A DNA stretch of 14,131 nucleotides. It comes from an uncultured Porphyromonadaceae bacterium. GTDB taxonomy: Bacteria; Bacteroidota; Bacteroidia; Bacteroidales; Muribaculaceae. The translations under genes were made by a program, and so were the position numbers. The notes below the pieces were generated by a model that did not search any database, had not been told where the DNA came from, and saw only the letters and a program-made list of their open reading frames with translations. This document shows, piece by piece, positions 5,759 to 14,082 of this stretch. Where the stretch lies: NCBI GenBank assembly GCA_900555915.1, contig USNC01000007.1:1-14131 (forward strand), given 5' to 3'. The stretch's first letter is position 1. Each line of letters opens with the position of its first letter.

Positions 5759-8521
5759 ATGAACATGAAAAGATTCCTTATTCTCCCCGCTGCCGCTGCT
5801 CTGTGGTTGCATTCGGCGGCGCAACCGGATGCCACGCAGTCCTATTGGTCGGCGGTGGATCCGGCCGGACCTTCCGACCGCACGGTGGTCTTCGCTGACG
5901 GCGCCGCAGGCCGGCGCCTCGCTGTGATGTGGGGGTTCGACACGGCGTGGAACGACTATGCCAACATGCTGCGCGGCATTCGCTATGCCGGCGTAGATGC
6001 GATTGGCTGCGCACGCGTTTCGTTTCAGCCATGGGCTGAGATCACTCGTAAAGGTGTGCTTCCCGAGATGCTTCAGAAGAATCTCGATGCCAGGATGAAG
6101 ACTGTAGGGCTCATCGGTAAGAAAGTCGACATTGTTCTGAATCTCGATGGCGGCGACAACACGGTCAAGGAGATATATGGCGGATACCGCTATGAGAATC
6201 CGGATGACCCGTGGTGGTCGCCTAAGGAATATATAGGCGATGTGACGGAGCAGGGTCCGAAGTGGGCCGACCTCATTGACGCCACCGCGGCAGCCGTGGA
6301 GGATAAGGGCTACAGGGTGGTCACCGCATCGCCGCTTAATGAGCCGGATCTTGAACTCAACGGCACTCCGATTGAACTGTTCTATCAGATTGCAAGGAAT
6401 CTGAAGGACTACGATCGTTATCCCCGCTTCCGCGACATCCGCATAAGCGGCGGCAATACGCTCAACAACGACGAGGCGCTGCGCTGGTATGAATACAACA
6501 AGGTGTTTCTTGATGAAGGCAACACGCATCAGCTTGCCGGAAGTTTCGACACATATGCCGACTTCTTCCGCAAGGTGCGGGAGGATGGAAAATACGCCAC
6601 AGCCGACGAACTGCATAATGTGATGGAGGCCATGGTGGGTGCCGAATACGGTATGCAGACAGGCATATGGTGGGGCACTGCGGAAAAAGCCCGTGGTGAA
6701 TTCATGAAGGCCAGTTTCGGCGAGCGGCTCGGCTATGCCGAGAACCGCAACGCATGGTCGGCCGCTTCGGTCTACAGGAATCCGGAGGGTGAACTGAAGG
6801 CTTTCGTCGGCTGCTCGGAACGTCAGGCAAGGCCGTCGTCCTTCAGTTTCGTGTCGGCCGACCGTCCGTTTTATGTCAACGGTGCCGGGCCGCTGCGTGA
6901 GTATGTGGTCAATGTGCCGGGCGATCCTGACGGTGCCTACCAGTCTGCGTTGCAGCGCAACGCGGAGGCGGTGTTCGATATCGAGACCGGTACTGACATC
7001 CAGCCTGAGGTGTGCGGCGACTGTTACATAGTGAATTGTTCCGACGGCATGGCTCTCGGCATTGAGGGCGGAGTGCCTGCCGATGCAGCAGGCATTGTGC
7101 AGGCTGTCGCTTCGGGAAGCGCTGACCAGATATGGAATATCGGTTTTGTGCCGGAAAACTGGGGTGGTGATTTCAGCTACAGGTTCATCCGCAACATTGA
7201 CGGGGAGTCAGTGAGATCGCTCGACGACAACAACTGGAATCTTGAGGACGGCGGTAAGGTGATATGCTATGGCTTCTCCGGCTCCGGAGTGCAGCAATGG
7301 GCGCTCGAGTATGCCGGCGCGGGGACCTTCCGCATCCGCAACAAGCACAGCGCGCTCTATCTCACCGTGGACGACGCCATGGCAGGTTCGGCTGTGTGCC
7401 AGCGGGAGTATGCCGACGGCGACCGCCAGCTATGGCGCTTTATTCCGGCCGGTGCCGAAATTGAGTATGATGCGCCTTCGGTGCCTTCCGGACTGGAAGT
7501 CCGGGCCAATTCCGCGTCGGCCTTGCTGAAGTGGCTCCCTTCGTCGGATGCGCAGGCTGTGACATACTGCATAGCGCGCGCATGCGGAGACGAGTCTGAT
7601 TTCGACATCATTGCGAGAGGCGTCGACGGCACTTCATTCCTCGACAATTCCCTTCCGGAGGCTGAATCTGCGAGATACAAGGTGATGGCTGTAGACGCGG
7701 CCGGCAACATGTCGGAGTTCTGCGAGGAAGCGGAACTCTCTTTGTCCGGTAAGGAGCGGGGACTGATAGCGAGATATGCGTTTGACGACACTGCCTGCGA
7801 CGAGACTGAAAACCGTTTTGACCTCAAGACGTTCGGAAGCACCGCTTACCGCAACGGCCCTGACGGCGAAAGCCGCGCCATAGTGCTTCATACCTCAGGA
7901 TTCTGCCAGTTGCCCTATTCTGCGCTCTCTTCAGATGAGTTTTCCGTGAGCCTATGGTTCAGGGTTACTTCGGCGCAGAAAGGGAAGTGTCTGTTTTCCA
8001 CAGGTCTTGGAAGTGGAAACTCGCTTGCGCTTTATCCCTACAGCGATGGCTGCGCCGAACTGAGGGCCGAGTCGGACGGCGCTTCATGTGTGCTCTCGGC
8101 CGATTCGCCTGCCACCGGCGAATGGGTTCATGTGGCGGTGGTGGCCGGAGCCGACGGGGTGGCCATGTATGTGGACGGACAGGATGTGGGACGCGGCGAC
8201 TCCCATGCCATGCGTGAGGCGATCCCGGAGTCAAGGCTCCTGACCTATCTCTGCTGCGGTCCTGACCGTAGCGGTGCGTTTGCCGGAAGCGTGGCCGACA
8301 TGAGGGTCTTCAACAGGGCCATCACTCCTGAAGAGGTAAGGGCTGTCATGGCGGAAGTGTCGTCGGTAGGCACGGTAGGCGTCGGCAGTATGGAGCCGGT
8401 AGCCGTGGAATACTACACTCCGGATGGTGTAAGGCTTGCAGCGCCCGCCGCTTGCGGACTCACCATAACGCGCACTGTCTATGCCGACGGCTCCTGCCGC
8501 ACGTCAAAGACCATGCGCTGA
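5759..8521 (+). CDS. Secreted multidomain glycoside hydrolase: catalytic barrel, ricin-type lectin, FN3, LamG, C-terminal tail
   Basis: The 920-residue protein begins with a signal peptide (about 1-21: basic MNMKR, hydrophobic core, AAQ). Residues about 25-320 look like a clan GH-A-type barrel. SPLNEPDLE (191-199) has the N-E-P motif with Glu195 as likely acid/base, and Glu290 in NVMEAMVG is a possible nucleophile. A beta-sandwich of GH30 style follows (about 335-410). Residues 415-565 form a ricin-type lectin domain with Q-x-W-like repeats DQIW (457-460), QQW (512-514) and RQLW (556-559). An FN3-like domain (about 573-662), a LamG-like concanavalin fold (about 667-866) and a C-terminal module, EYYTPDGVRL (884-893), complete it. 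It probably acts on a plant or host glycan at the cell surface; the substrate and exact GH family are not recognised. GH30- or GH39-like is a guess. It is convergent with ung. Confidence 0.75.
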   Translation: MNMKRFLILPAAAALWLHSAAQPDATQSYWSAVDPAGPSDRTVVFADGAAGRRLAVMWGFDTAWNDYANMLRGIRYAGVDAIGCARVSFQPWAEITRKGVLPEMLQKNLDARMKTVGLIGKKVDIVLNLDGGDNTVKEIYGGYRYENPDDPWWSPKEYIGDVTEQGPKWADLIDATAAAVEDKGYRVVTASPLNEPDLELNGTPIELFYQIARNLKDYDRYPRFRDIRISGGNTLNNDEALRWYEYNKVFLDEGNTHQLAGSFDTYADFFRKVREDGKYATADELHNVMEAMVGAEYGMQTGIWWGTAEKARGEFMKASFGERLGYAENRNAWSAASVYRNPEGELKAFVGCSERQARPSSFSFVSADRPFYVNGAGPLREYVVNVPGDPDGAYQSALQRNAEAVFDIETGTDIQPEVCGDCYIVNCSDGMALGIEGGVPADAAGIVQAVASGSADQIWNIGFVPENWGGDFSYRFIRNIDGESVRSLDDNNWNLEDGGKVICYGFSGSGVQQWALEYAGAGTFRIRNKHSALYLTVDDAMAGSAVCQREYADGDRQLWRFIPAGAEIEYDAPSVPSGLEVRANSASALLKWLPSSDAQAVTYCIARACGDESDFDIIARGVDGTSFLDNSLPEAESARYKVMAVDAAGNMSEFCEEAELSLSGKERGLIARYAFDDTACDETENRFDLKTFGSTAYRNGPDGESRAIVLHTSGFCQLPYSALSSDEFSVSLWFRVTSAQKGKCLFSTGLGSGNSLALYPYSDGCAELRAESDGASCVLSADSPATGEWVHVAVVAGADGVAMYVDGQDVGRGDSHAMREAIPESRLLTYLCCGPDRSGAFAGSVADMRVFNRAITPEEVRAVMAEVSSVGTVGVGSMEPVAVEYYTPDGVRLAAPAACGLTITRTVYADGSCRTSKTMR

Positions 8522-8525
8522 CAAC

Positions 8526-9194
8526 TCACCAGTCGATCGGTGTCTTGCCGTTGGCGATGAGATAGGCATTCGCCATCGAAAAATGGCGGCAGCCGAAAAA
8601 TCCGCGTGAGGCGGAAAGAGGGGAGGGGTGCGGCGCTGTGAGCACCAGATGACGCGAGCGGTCGATGAATGAACCCTTGCGTATGGCATCGGCTCCCCAC
8701 AACATGAACACTACGTTGGAGCGGCGCTCGTTGACGGCGCGCACCGCCGCGTCGGTGAATATATCCCAGCCGAGTCGCGAATGCGACTTCGGCTGGTGTT
8801 GTCTCACCGTGAGCGTGGCGTTGAGCAGAAGCACTCCCTGGCGGGCCCAGCGTGTCAGGTCGCCGTCGTGGGGAATTGGTTTCCCGGTGTCGGATGCTAT
8901 TTCCTTGAATATGTTGCGCAGCGAGGGCGGTATGTCGATGCCGGGGTTGACCGAGAAGGCCAGTCCGTTGGCCTGCCCGGGTCCGTGGTAGGGGTCCTGG
9001 CCGATTATCACGACTTTGACATCGTCAAACGGCACAAGATCGAATGCCGAGAATATTTTTGATGCCGGAGGATATATGGTAAGGGCCGGATTCTTGTATT
9101 CGTCCCTCACCGCCTGAGTCAGATTCCGGAAATATTCCCGTTCGAACTCGTCGCTCAACTGCCGCTTCCATCCCGTTTCTATTCTTACTTCCAT
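8526..9194 (-). CDS. ung: Uracil-DNA glycosylase, family 1
   Basis: The enzyme removes uracil from DNA to start base-excision repair. From the ATG at 9194 the protein has 222 residues, near the E. coli length of 229. The frame stays open 50 residues further upstream, but that extension is not family-like and covers the divergent control region, so I set the start at MEVRIETGW. All family motifs are present: GQDPYHGPGQANGLAFSV (65-82) with the water-activating Asp67, LLLNATLTV (122-130) with the uracil-reading Asn125, and HPSPLSASRGFFG (189-201) with catalytic His189. Its stop is only 4 bp from the stop of the convergent glycoside hydrolase gene, leaving no room for a separate terminator. It is divergent from the YeiH-family gene. 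Confidence 0.95.
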   Translation of the reverse strand: MEVRIETGWKRQLSDEFEREYFRNLTQAVRDEYKNPALTIYPPASKIFSAFDLVPFDDVKVVIIGQDPYHGPGQANGLAFSVNPGIDIPPSLRNIFKEIASDTGKPIPHDGDLTRWARQGVLLLNATLTVRQHQPKSHSRLGWDIFTDAAVRAVNERRSNVVFMLWGADAIRKGSFIDRSRHLVLTAPHPSPLSASRGFFGCRHFSMANAYLIANGKTPIDW

Positions 9195-9255
9195 TGCCGC
9201 GCTTGTGTTGGTATAATAATAAAACAACGCAGGTGAACATTTTATCGCGTTAGAT

Positions 9256-9286
9256 TTTGCAGCATCGGGTAAAAGTGTTAATTTTG
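9256..9286 (+). promoter_or_regulatory. Bacteroidetes-type promoter for the YeiH-family gene
   Basis: TTTG at 9256-9259 and TAATTTTG at 9279-9286 match the Bacteroides sigma-factor consensus (-33 TTTG, -7 TAnnTTTG) with 19 bp between them. Transcription would start near 9293, giving a leader of about 80 nt before the ATG at 9376. Confidence 0.55.
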
Positions 9287-9296
9287 CATATGGAAA

Positions 9297-9317
9297 ACCT
9301 CCGCCGCTTACGGAGGT
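9297..9317 (+). promoter_or_regulatory. Leader hairpin at the predicted 5' end of the yeiH transcript
   Basis: ACCTCCG (9297-9303) pairs with CGGAGGT (9311-9317) around a 7-nt loop. It lies right at the predicted 5' end and could protect the transcript from decay. A second, weaker 7-bp hairpin, ATATTAC (9344-9350) with GTAATAT (9357-9363), lies 12 nt before the start codon and may affect translation. Confidence 0.4.
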
Positions 9318-9375
9318 CTGTGAATATATAACCAGTAACAGCAATATTACCCGCGTGTAATATATAATACGGAAT

Positions 9376-10356
9376 ATGCAGAAATATCTCTATTGGATTC
9401 TCCTCGCCCTCATGTTCGTGCCGTTCAAGCAGATCTGCGGCGTTGAGGTCATCTCGGCTCCCATAGCCCTGTTTGTCGGACTCGTGTTCGCTCTTGTCTT
9501 TGGCATCCCCTATCCGAAATTCAACAAGAAACTATCTAAATATCTGCTCCAGGCCTCAGTGGTCGGGCTCGGTTTCGGCATGAATCTCGAGCGCTCGCTC
9601 CAGAGCGGGGCTGAAGGCATGATCTTCACCGTGGCTTCGGTCATCATCGTGATGGTGGTCGGGGTGGTGCTCGGCCGATACATGCGCATTGACTCCAAGA
9701 CGTCTTATCTGATATCGTCAGGCACCGCGATATGCGGCGGAAGCGCGATCGCCGCTGTGGGCGGTGTGCTGAATGCTAAGGAGAATGAGATGGCCGTTTC
9801 TCTCGGCGTGATATTCATACTCAATGCGATAGCACTATTCATTTTCCCGCCGTTGGGACACATGCTCGGCCTTGACCAGCATCAGTTCGGCACATGGGCC
9901 GCTATAGCCATTCATGACACAAGTTCTGTGGTCGGCGCCGGCGCCGCGTATGGAGCGGAGGCGTGCGAGCTCGCCACGCTCATCAAGTGCACCCGTGCGC
10001 TGTGGATTATCCCGCTCGCTTTCTTCACAATGTGGTATTATGGACGCAGTTCCATGAAAGCCGGGACTGAAGGAGAGGAGAAGAAGGGCAAGGTAAGCAT
10101 ACCCTGGTTCATATTCCTTTTCGTGGCGGCCATGATTTTCAATACATATGTCGGCACAGACACTTTCCGTCCGGCCTACGACGCGCTTGTGGTGATTGCA
10201 AAACAGTGCCTCATCGCTGTCCTTTTTGCCATAGGTGCAGGCCTAAGCCTCAAGGTGATAAGGCAGGTGGGTGTCAAGCCCCTTGTGCAGGCTGTGATTC
10301 TTTGGATTGTGATCGGGGTCGGTTCGCTGGCCGTGATACTTGAATTCGGTGTATGA
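9376..10356 (+). CDS. YeiH/UPF0324-family putative sulfate exporter
   Basis: The 326-residue protein is almost entirely hydrophobic, with about ten membrane segments. It carries the family hallmarks GLGFGMNL (64-71), SSGTAICGGSAIAA (114-127) and AIAIHDTSSVVGA (176-188), plus the closing block FAIGAGLSLKVIRQVGVKP. The family (YeiH, Cons_hypoth698) is annotated as putative sulfate or anion exporters; transport activity is poorly documented, so the substrate is uncertain. A basic loop about EGEEKKGK (residues 236-243) separates the two membrane halves. It has its own promoter and leader. Its TGA overlaps the ATG of the next gene (ATGA at 10353-10356), suggesting coupled translation. Confidence 0.85.
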   Translation: MQKYLYWILLALMFVPFKQICGVEVISAPIALFVGLVFALVFGIPYPKFNKKLSKYLLQASVVGLGFGMNLERSLQSGAEGMIFTVASVIIVMVVGVVLGRYMRIDSKTSYLISSGTAICGGSAIAAVGGVLNAKENEMAVSLGVIFILNAIALFIFPPLGHMLGLDQHQFGTWAAIAIHDTSSVVGAGAAYGAEACELATLIKCTRALWIIPLAFFTMWYYGRSSMKAGTEGEEKKGKVSIPWFIFLFVAAMIFNTYVGTDTFRPAYDALVVIAKQCLIAVLFAIGAGLSLKVIRQVGVKPLVQAVILWIVIGVGSLAVILEFGV

Positions 10357-11318
10357 AAAAATATGAGGTGTCGCAATCGAGACCTGAACTGAATGATATG
10401 AAATCATTGACACGAACATTGGTGCGCAACCTGCATCCCGTATCTCTGCTTCTGGGCTGCGGCTCGGTGCTCGCCGGTCTCTCGGCCTCGGTGCTGAGAG
10501 GCGGTGTGGCTCTATTTCCCGCGTTCATGACGTTGCTTTTCGCGCTTTTCCTGCAGATGTCGGCCAACGAGTATTATGGATACAGATGCGCCCGGAGGAA
10601 TGCGCTGTCGCATCCTGATTCCGACGACCGACAGGACCGACAGTATATCGTGATGCATACGCTCTCCAACGCTCTCGCCATTCTTGCGGCCACAGTGGCT
10701 TTTCCTATGGTGGCGCATCTCAAATGGGTGACGGTTGTATATGTGGTGCTTATGGGCGCGCTGATGTATTTCTATTTCGGAGGTCCGCGTCCGCTGGTGC
10801 TTACAAGATGGGGGCTGCTGGTCACATTCATCTTCTTCGGCCCGATAGCAGTCAGTGGAACGGCCTTCGTGCAGAGACCGTCGTGGGAAATGCTGGTCCC
10901 CATCGCTGTTTATTCCGTCATCAGCGGTGTTCTCGCGGTCAATACGCATCTGTCCATACAGTATCTGCGCAGGCAGGAGGATGTCAGGGACGGAATGACG
11001 TCGCTGATCTACTTCAAAGGGATAAAACTGGTGCGTCTGATCTATCTCTTCAACGTGGCGCTGGTCTGTGTGCTCATGATGGCTTTCCCGTTCGACCTTG
11101 GATTCGGCGGGCGGCTTTACGGGGCGGTAGTGCCGGCGTGGCTGATAATCACCGCCGCGTTCGCAGTGCGCCACATGAATGATTTCACACAGAAAAGCGC
11201 CCTCAGGATTCGTCTCATAGTTATCGTGCAGTATGTCACCGCCATGATAGTGCTCCTCGCTGTGGTGCTGATATCCATGGAGTCATACTGGATCGGCATC
11301 CTGCATCCCCATCACTGA
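10353..11318 (+). CDS. MenA-like UbiA-superfamily membrane protein with degenerate Asp motifs
   Basis: The 321-residue protein has about eight hydrophobic segments and the MenA-type core YFGGPRPLVLTRWGLL (141-156), continuing FIFFGPIAVSGTAFVQ (159-174). This is very close to the G-P-R-P...FFG..AV.GT region of 1,4-dihydroxy-2-naphthoate prenyltransferases. The two aspartate-rich motifs that bind magnesium-prenyl diphosphate are altered. Motif 1 (N-D-x-x-D) reads ANEYYGYRC (71-79), and motif 2 (N-x-x-R-D-x-x-x-D) reads NTHLSIQYLRRQED (197-210), where only Asp210 aligns. It may be a divergent prenyltransferase or an inactive paralogue, so I give no gene symbol. The ATG at 10353 overlaps the previous stop; an in-frame ATG at 10398 is a possible alternative start. 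Confidence 0.7.
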   Translation: MKKYEVSQSRPELNDMKSLTRTLVRNLHPVSLLLGCGSVLAGLSASVLRGGVALFPAFMTLLFALFLQMSANEYYGYRCARRNALSHPDSDDRQDRQYIVMHTLSNALAILAATVAFPMVAHLKWVTVVYVVLMGALMYFYFGGPRPLVLTRWGLLVTFIFFGPIAVSGTAFVQRPSWEMLVPIAVYSVISGVLAVNTHLSIQYLRRQEDVRDGMTSLIYFKGIKLVRLIYLFNVALVCVLMMAFPFDLGFGGRLYGAVVPAWLIITAAFAVRHMNDFTQKSALRIRLIVIVQYVTAMIVLLAVVLISMESYWIGILHPHH

Positions 11319-11360
11319 GCTGCCGGCGAGACCCCCATAAATAATCCATACTGATATAAC

Positions 11361-11394
11361 ACACGCGGACGATACCGAAATATCGTCCGCGTGT
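11361..11394. terminator. Strong 14-bp hairpin between convergent genes, probable bidirectional terminator
   Basis: ACACGCGGACGATA (11361-11374) and TATCGTCCGCGTGT (11381-11394) form a perfect 14-bp stem around loop CCGAAA. It sits in the 98-bp gap between the ends of the MenA-like gene and the convergent GH10 gene, 42 bp from one stop and 22 bp from the other. No long T run follows in either direction, but the position and stem strength support termination for both strands. Confidence 0.7.
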
Positions 11395-11416
11395 CTGTTG
11401 CTGGCCCGTACAGATG

Positions 11417-14082
11417 TCACCGTATGAGGATCTTCTCTGTCTTCCCTCCACGGCGGCGCAGGTATATGCCTTCATGCAGATTCGCATCGTTTACCTTGAT
11501 ACCCTGGAGATTATAATATTCTGTCTCTTCTGTGATGTCGTCGTGTCCGATTCCGGTCATTTCCACATCCGCTCGGTCCGCTATGGCCCGCAGAGCCGCG
11601 CGTACGGCATAGTATGCTTCCTTCGGACGGGTGTTGCCGTCGTAGATCAGAGGATTGTTGTCACGCCATGAATCAGGGTCGCACAGTCCCCATATGAGCA
11701 CGGTCCTGCAGTTTTTCTGTGACAGGGCCGACATGACCACCGCGCAGTAGTCTTCCGCCTGGCGCATCTCGGCATCGCCCGACGCGATATCGGTCTGCTC
11801 TATGTCAAGTTCGGTGACGGCGCAGATCAGACCGAGTTCCTCATAACGGCGGATATTGTCCCTGAGTCTGCGGGCGTCGATCTGTCCGGAATGAAAATGG
11901 CACTGCAGGCCGACACCGTGGATGGGAACTCCCTTCTCCACAAGTTTTCTGACAAGGTTGAAGTAAGCCTCGGATTTCGGCTGTCCCATGAATTCCGCTC
12001 CGTATTCATTGATGAAAAGCAACGCTTCGGGATCGGCCTCATGCGCCATTCGGAAAGCCTGCTCGATAAATTCCTCTCCGATCACGTCGTTCCATACTGA
12101 ATTGCGGAGTTTGTAGGCATCAGGATTGTTCCAGACCACGCTCTGGTCATCGTCAAGGCATTCGTTGACCACATCCCATTCGCGTATTTTTCCTTTCAGT
12201 CCGCCCGCTACTCCGTTGATATGGCTCCGCATTATCTCGGTCAGCTGCTCTTTGCTCCAATGGTGGTTGTTTTTCTTGCCGTCTGAGGAAATCCACTGGG
12301 GCACCTGCTGATGCCCCACCAGCACGTGGCCCCTGACGTCCATGGCATTTTTTTCGGCGAAGTTCAGCAGGTTCCACGCTGAGCCGAGTGTGAAATTGCC
12401 ATTCTGGGGCTCGGTGGCATCTATTTTCATCTCGTTTTCCGCCTCTGCGAGGTTGAACTGTTTCCCTATGGTGGAAGGTCTGGCATCATACATGTCGGAG
12501 AGGCTGTATCTGTATTGATTCACCGCCACGCCTATCGACTTGCCTGCCTTATCGGCATAATCGCGCAAAGTCGCGGTGTCGTCGTAGCTGTCAGACCAGT
12601 CTATGATGAACGCATCGTTGCCTTCGCCGTCGAGCACTATCTCATCTTCTATTTCCTTGTCTCCTTGTCCGGAATACCCGGTGTCGGTGACAGTGGCGAC
12701 CACATTAAATTCTGTCGCGGTAAGGATTTCCTCTACTTTCCAGGTGTAAGCCTTAGGATACTGGATGCGGAAATTCCAGCCGTCTCCGCTGTCTGAGATC
12801 TTGCCGGACGATTTGAGAAGGGTGAACCGGTCGCCTTTGTTCAGTCTGACACCCTCTGCCAGGCGGATGTCGATTATCGGCATAGCGCCGGAAACATCGT
12901 AGATCTCGTCGCGTCCGATATAGGATACCTTTCCGCTTACGTCAAGACTTGTGGACTCTTGCTCGCCGCCGACGGTGAATATCAGCCGCGAAGTGGGGTG
13001 CACCTTCAGGTCGATCGCATTCCCCCCTTCATAGTCAGCCAGTGTCAGGGTCTTGCCCCGTGAGTCGCCCGGCTCAATGTATCCGAATATGTCGGCGGTG
13101 CCTGAGATGCTTCCGGATCCCCCGAGACACCCTCCTGTGTAGACTATCACTCCTGTCGTGTTGCCGCCGATACCCACAGCGCCGGGAAGCCTGTCGCGGC
13201 GTGCTTCGTCGGCATCGTTGCTCACGAGTAGTTTCCCTCCTGTCACGGTTATGAATCCGGTGATGCGGTTGTTGTTGCCGGTTATGCTGTAGGTGCCTGC
13301 TCCTTCTTTGACAATTCCTACCGGAGATGTGCCTTCGGAGGATATTGTGCCTGCGAGTTCGGAATCGGAACCGTCTTGACCGATCAGATAGTACACTCCT
13401 TTCTGCTTGTTGCCCTTGTAGTACCCCATGAGCCGGCTTCCGGCCTCGGTGCGCAGGGAGCCTATGCGGTGTGCGCGTGCGGTGTTGCCGTCCTCGCCTC
13501 CGAGTGTGGCGCCTTCATGCAGAGTCACGCTGTTGTCGGCAAGCAATCTGGAGTATCTTCCCTCACGGATAGAGACTTTCACATTGCCCGGATCGAATTT
13601 CACGCCGCCATGAGCGAGAATCTCGCCATAGAAGCCCGCTTTCACCGAGGCGTTTACCTCCGGCCAGGGATAGATGTGCACATCGCCGTCAAACCTGTCC
13701 CAGTCGGGAAGTTGCGCCGATGAGTTGCCGATGAAGGAGCGTTCGCCGCCGGAATGGATGTTCAGACGCCCATGTCCTATGACGGGCGACATCCAATAGG
13801 TATAGCGCGAGGTGTAGACATTCAGTTCCGTGCCGTCAGGTATGGAGATCCCCTCGGCGTAGGAAGTATAGGAGGAAGACGTGCTTGAGGGATCGCTGAA
13901 ATCGAGCAGCCCGTCATCATAGGAGGGGAAGTCGGGGCCGGACAGCGTGATGTCGTCGATGTAGTAGTCGGAATTGTCGGAATTGAACCCGATTCTCAGA
14001 TAGGCGGAATTGTTGTCGCGGTCTATTGCCGGCATCTCATAGTTCCAAGTCTTCCATGTCGACACCGGACCATATGATGGCC
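11417..14082 (-). CDS. GH10 endo-1,4-beta-xylanase with autotransporter-like beta-helix, 5' end missing
   Basis: The frame is open up to the adapter junction at 14082, so the signal peptide and N-terminus are missing. The GTG at 14065 is only the first possible start in the fragment, and residues are counted from it. About 1-42 resembles the end of a CBM4/9/22-type carbohydrate-binding domain (WKTWNYEMP, YYIDDITLSG). Residues about 75-460 are a beta-helix with a PATR-like strand repeat (KEGAGTYSITGNNNRITG, 253-270; GGCLGGSGSISG, 311-322). GH10 spans about 485-830: ENEMK (543-547), WDVVNE (630-635, acid/base Glu635), INEYG (685-689) and VTELDI (750-755, nucleophile Glu752). Xylan chain cleavage is expected. 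The usual Trp in LVWHSQ is Gly here (LVGHQQ, 582-587). The tail EYYNLQGIKV...GIYLRR (849-871) is of Bacteroidales secretion-tail type. Confidence 0.9.

Noticed and set aside
9195..9344. A 50-residue N-terminal extension of uracil-DNA glycosylase
   Set aside because: The extension has no match to the family, would exceed the normal length, and overlaps the divergent promoter and hairpin. The ATG at 9194 gives the standard N-terminus.
14063..14065. GTG as the true start of the xylanase
   Set aside because: The frame stays open to the adapter junction and the sequence before it continues the CBM-like domain; no signal peptide is present.
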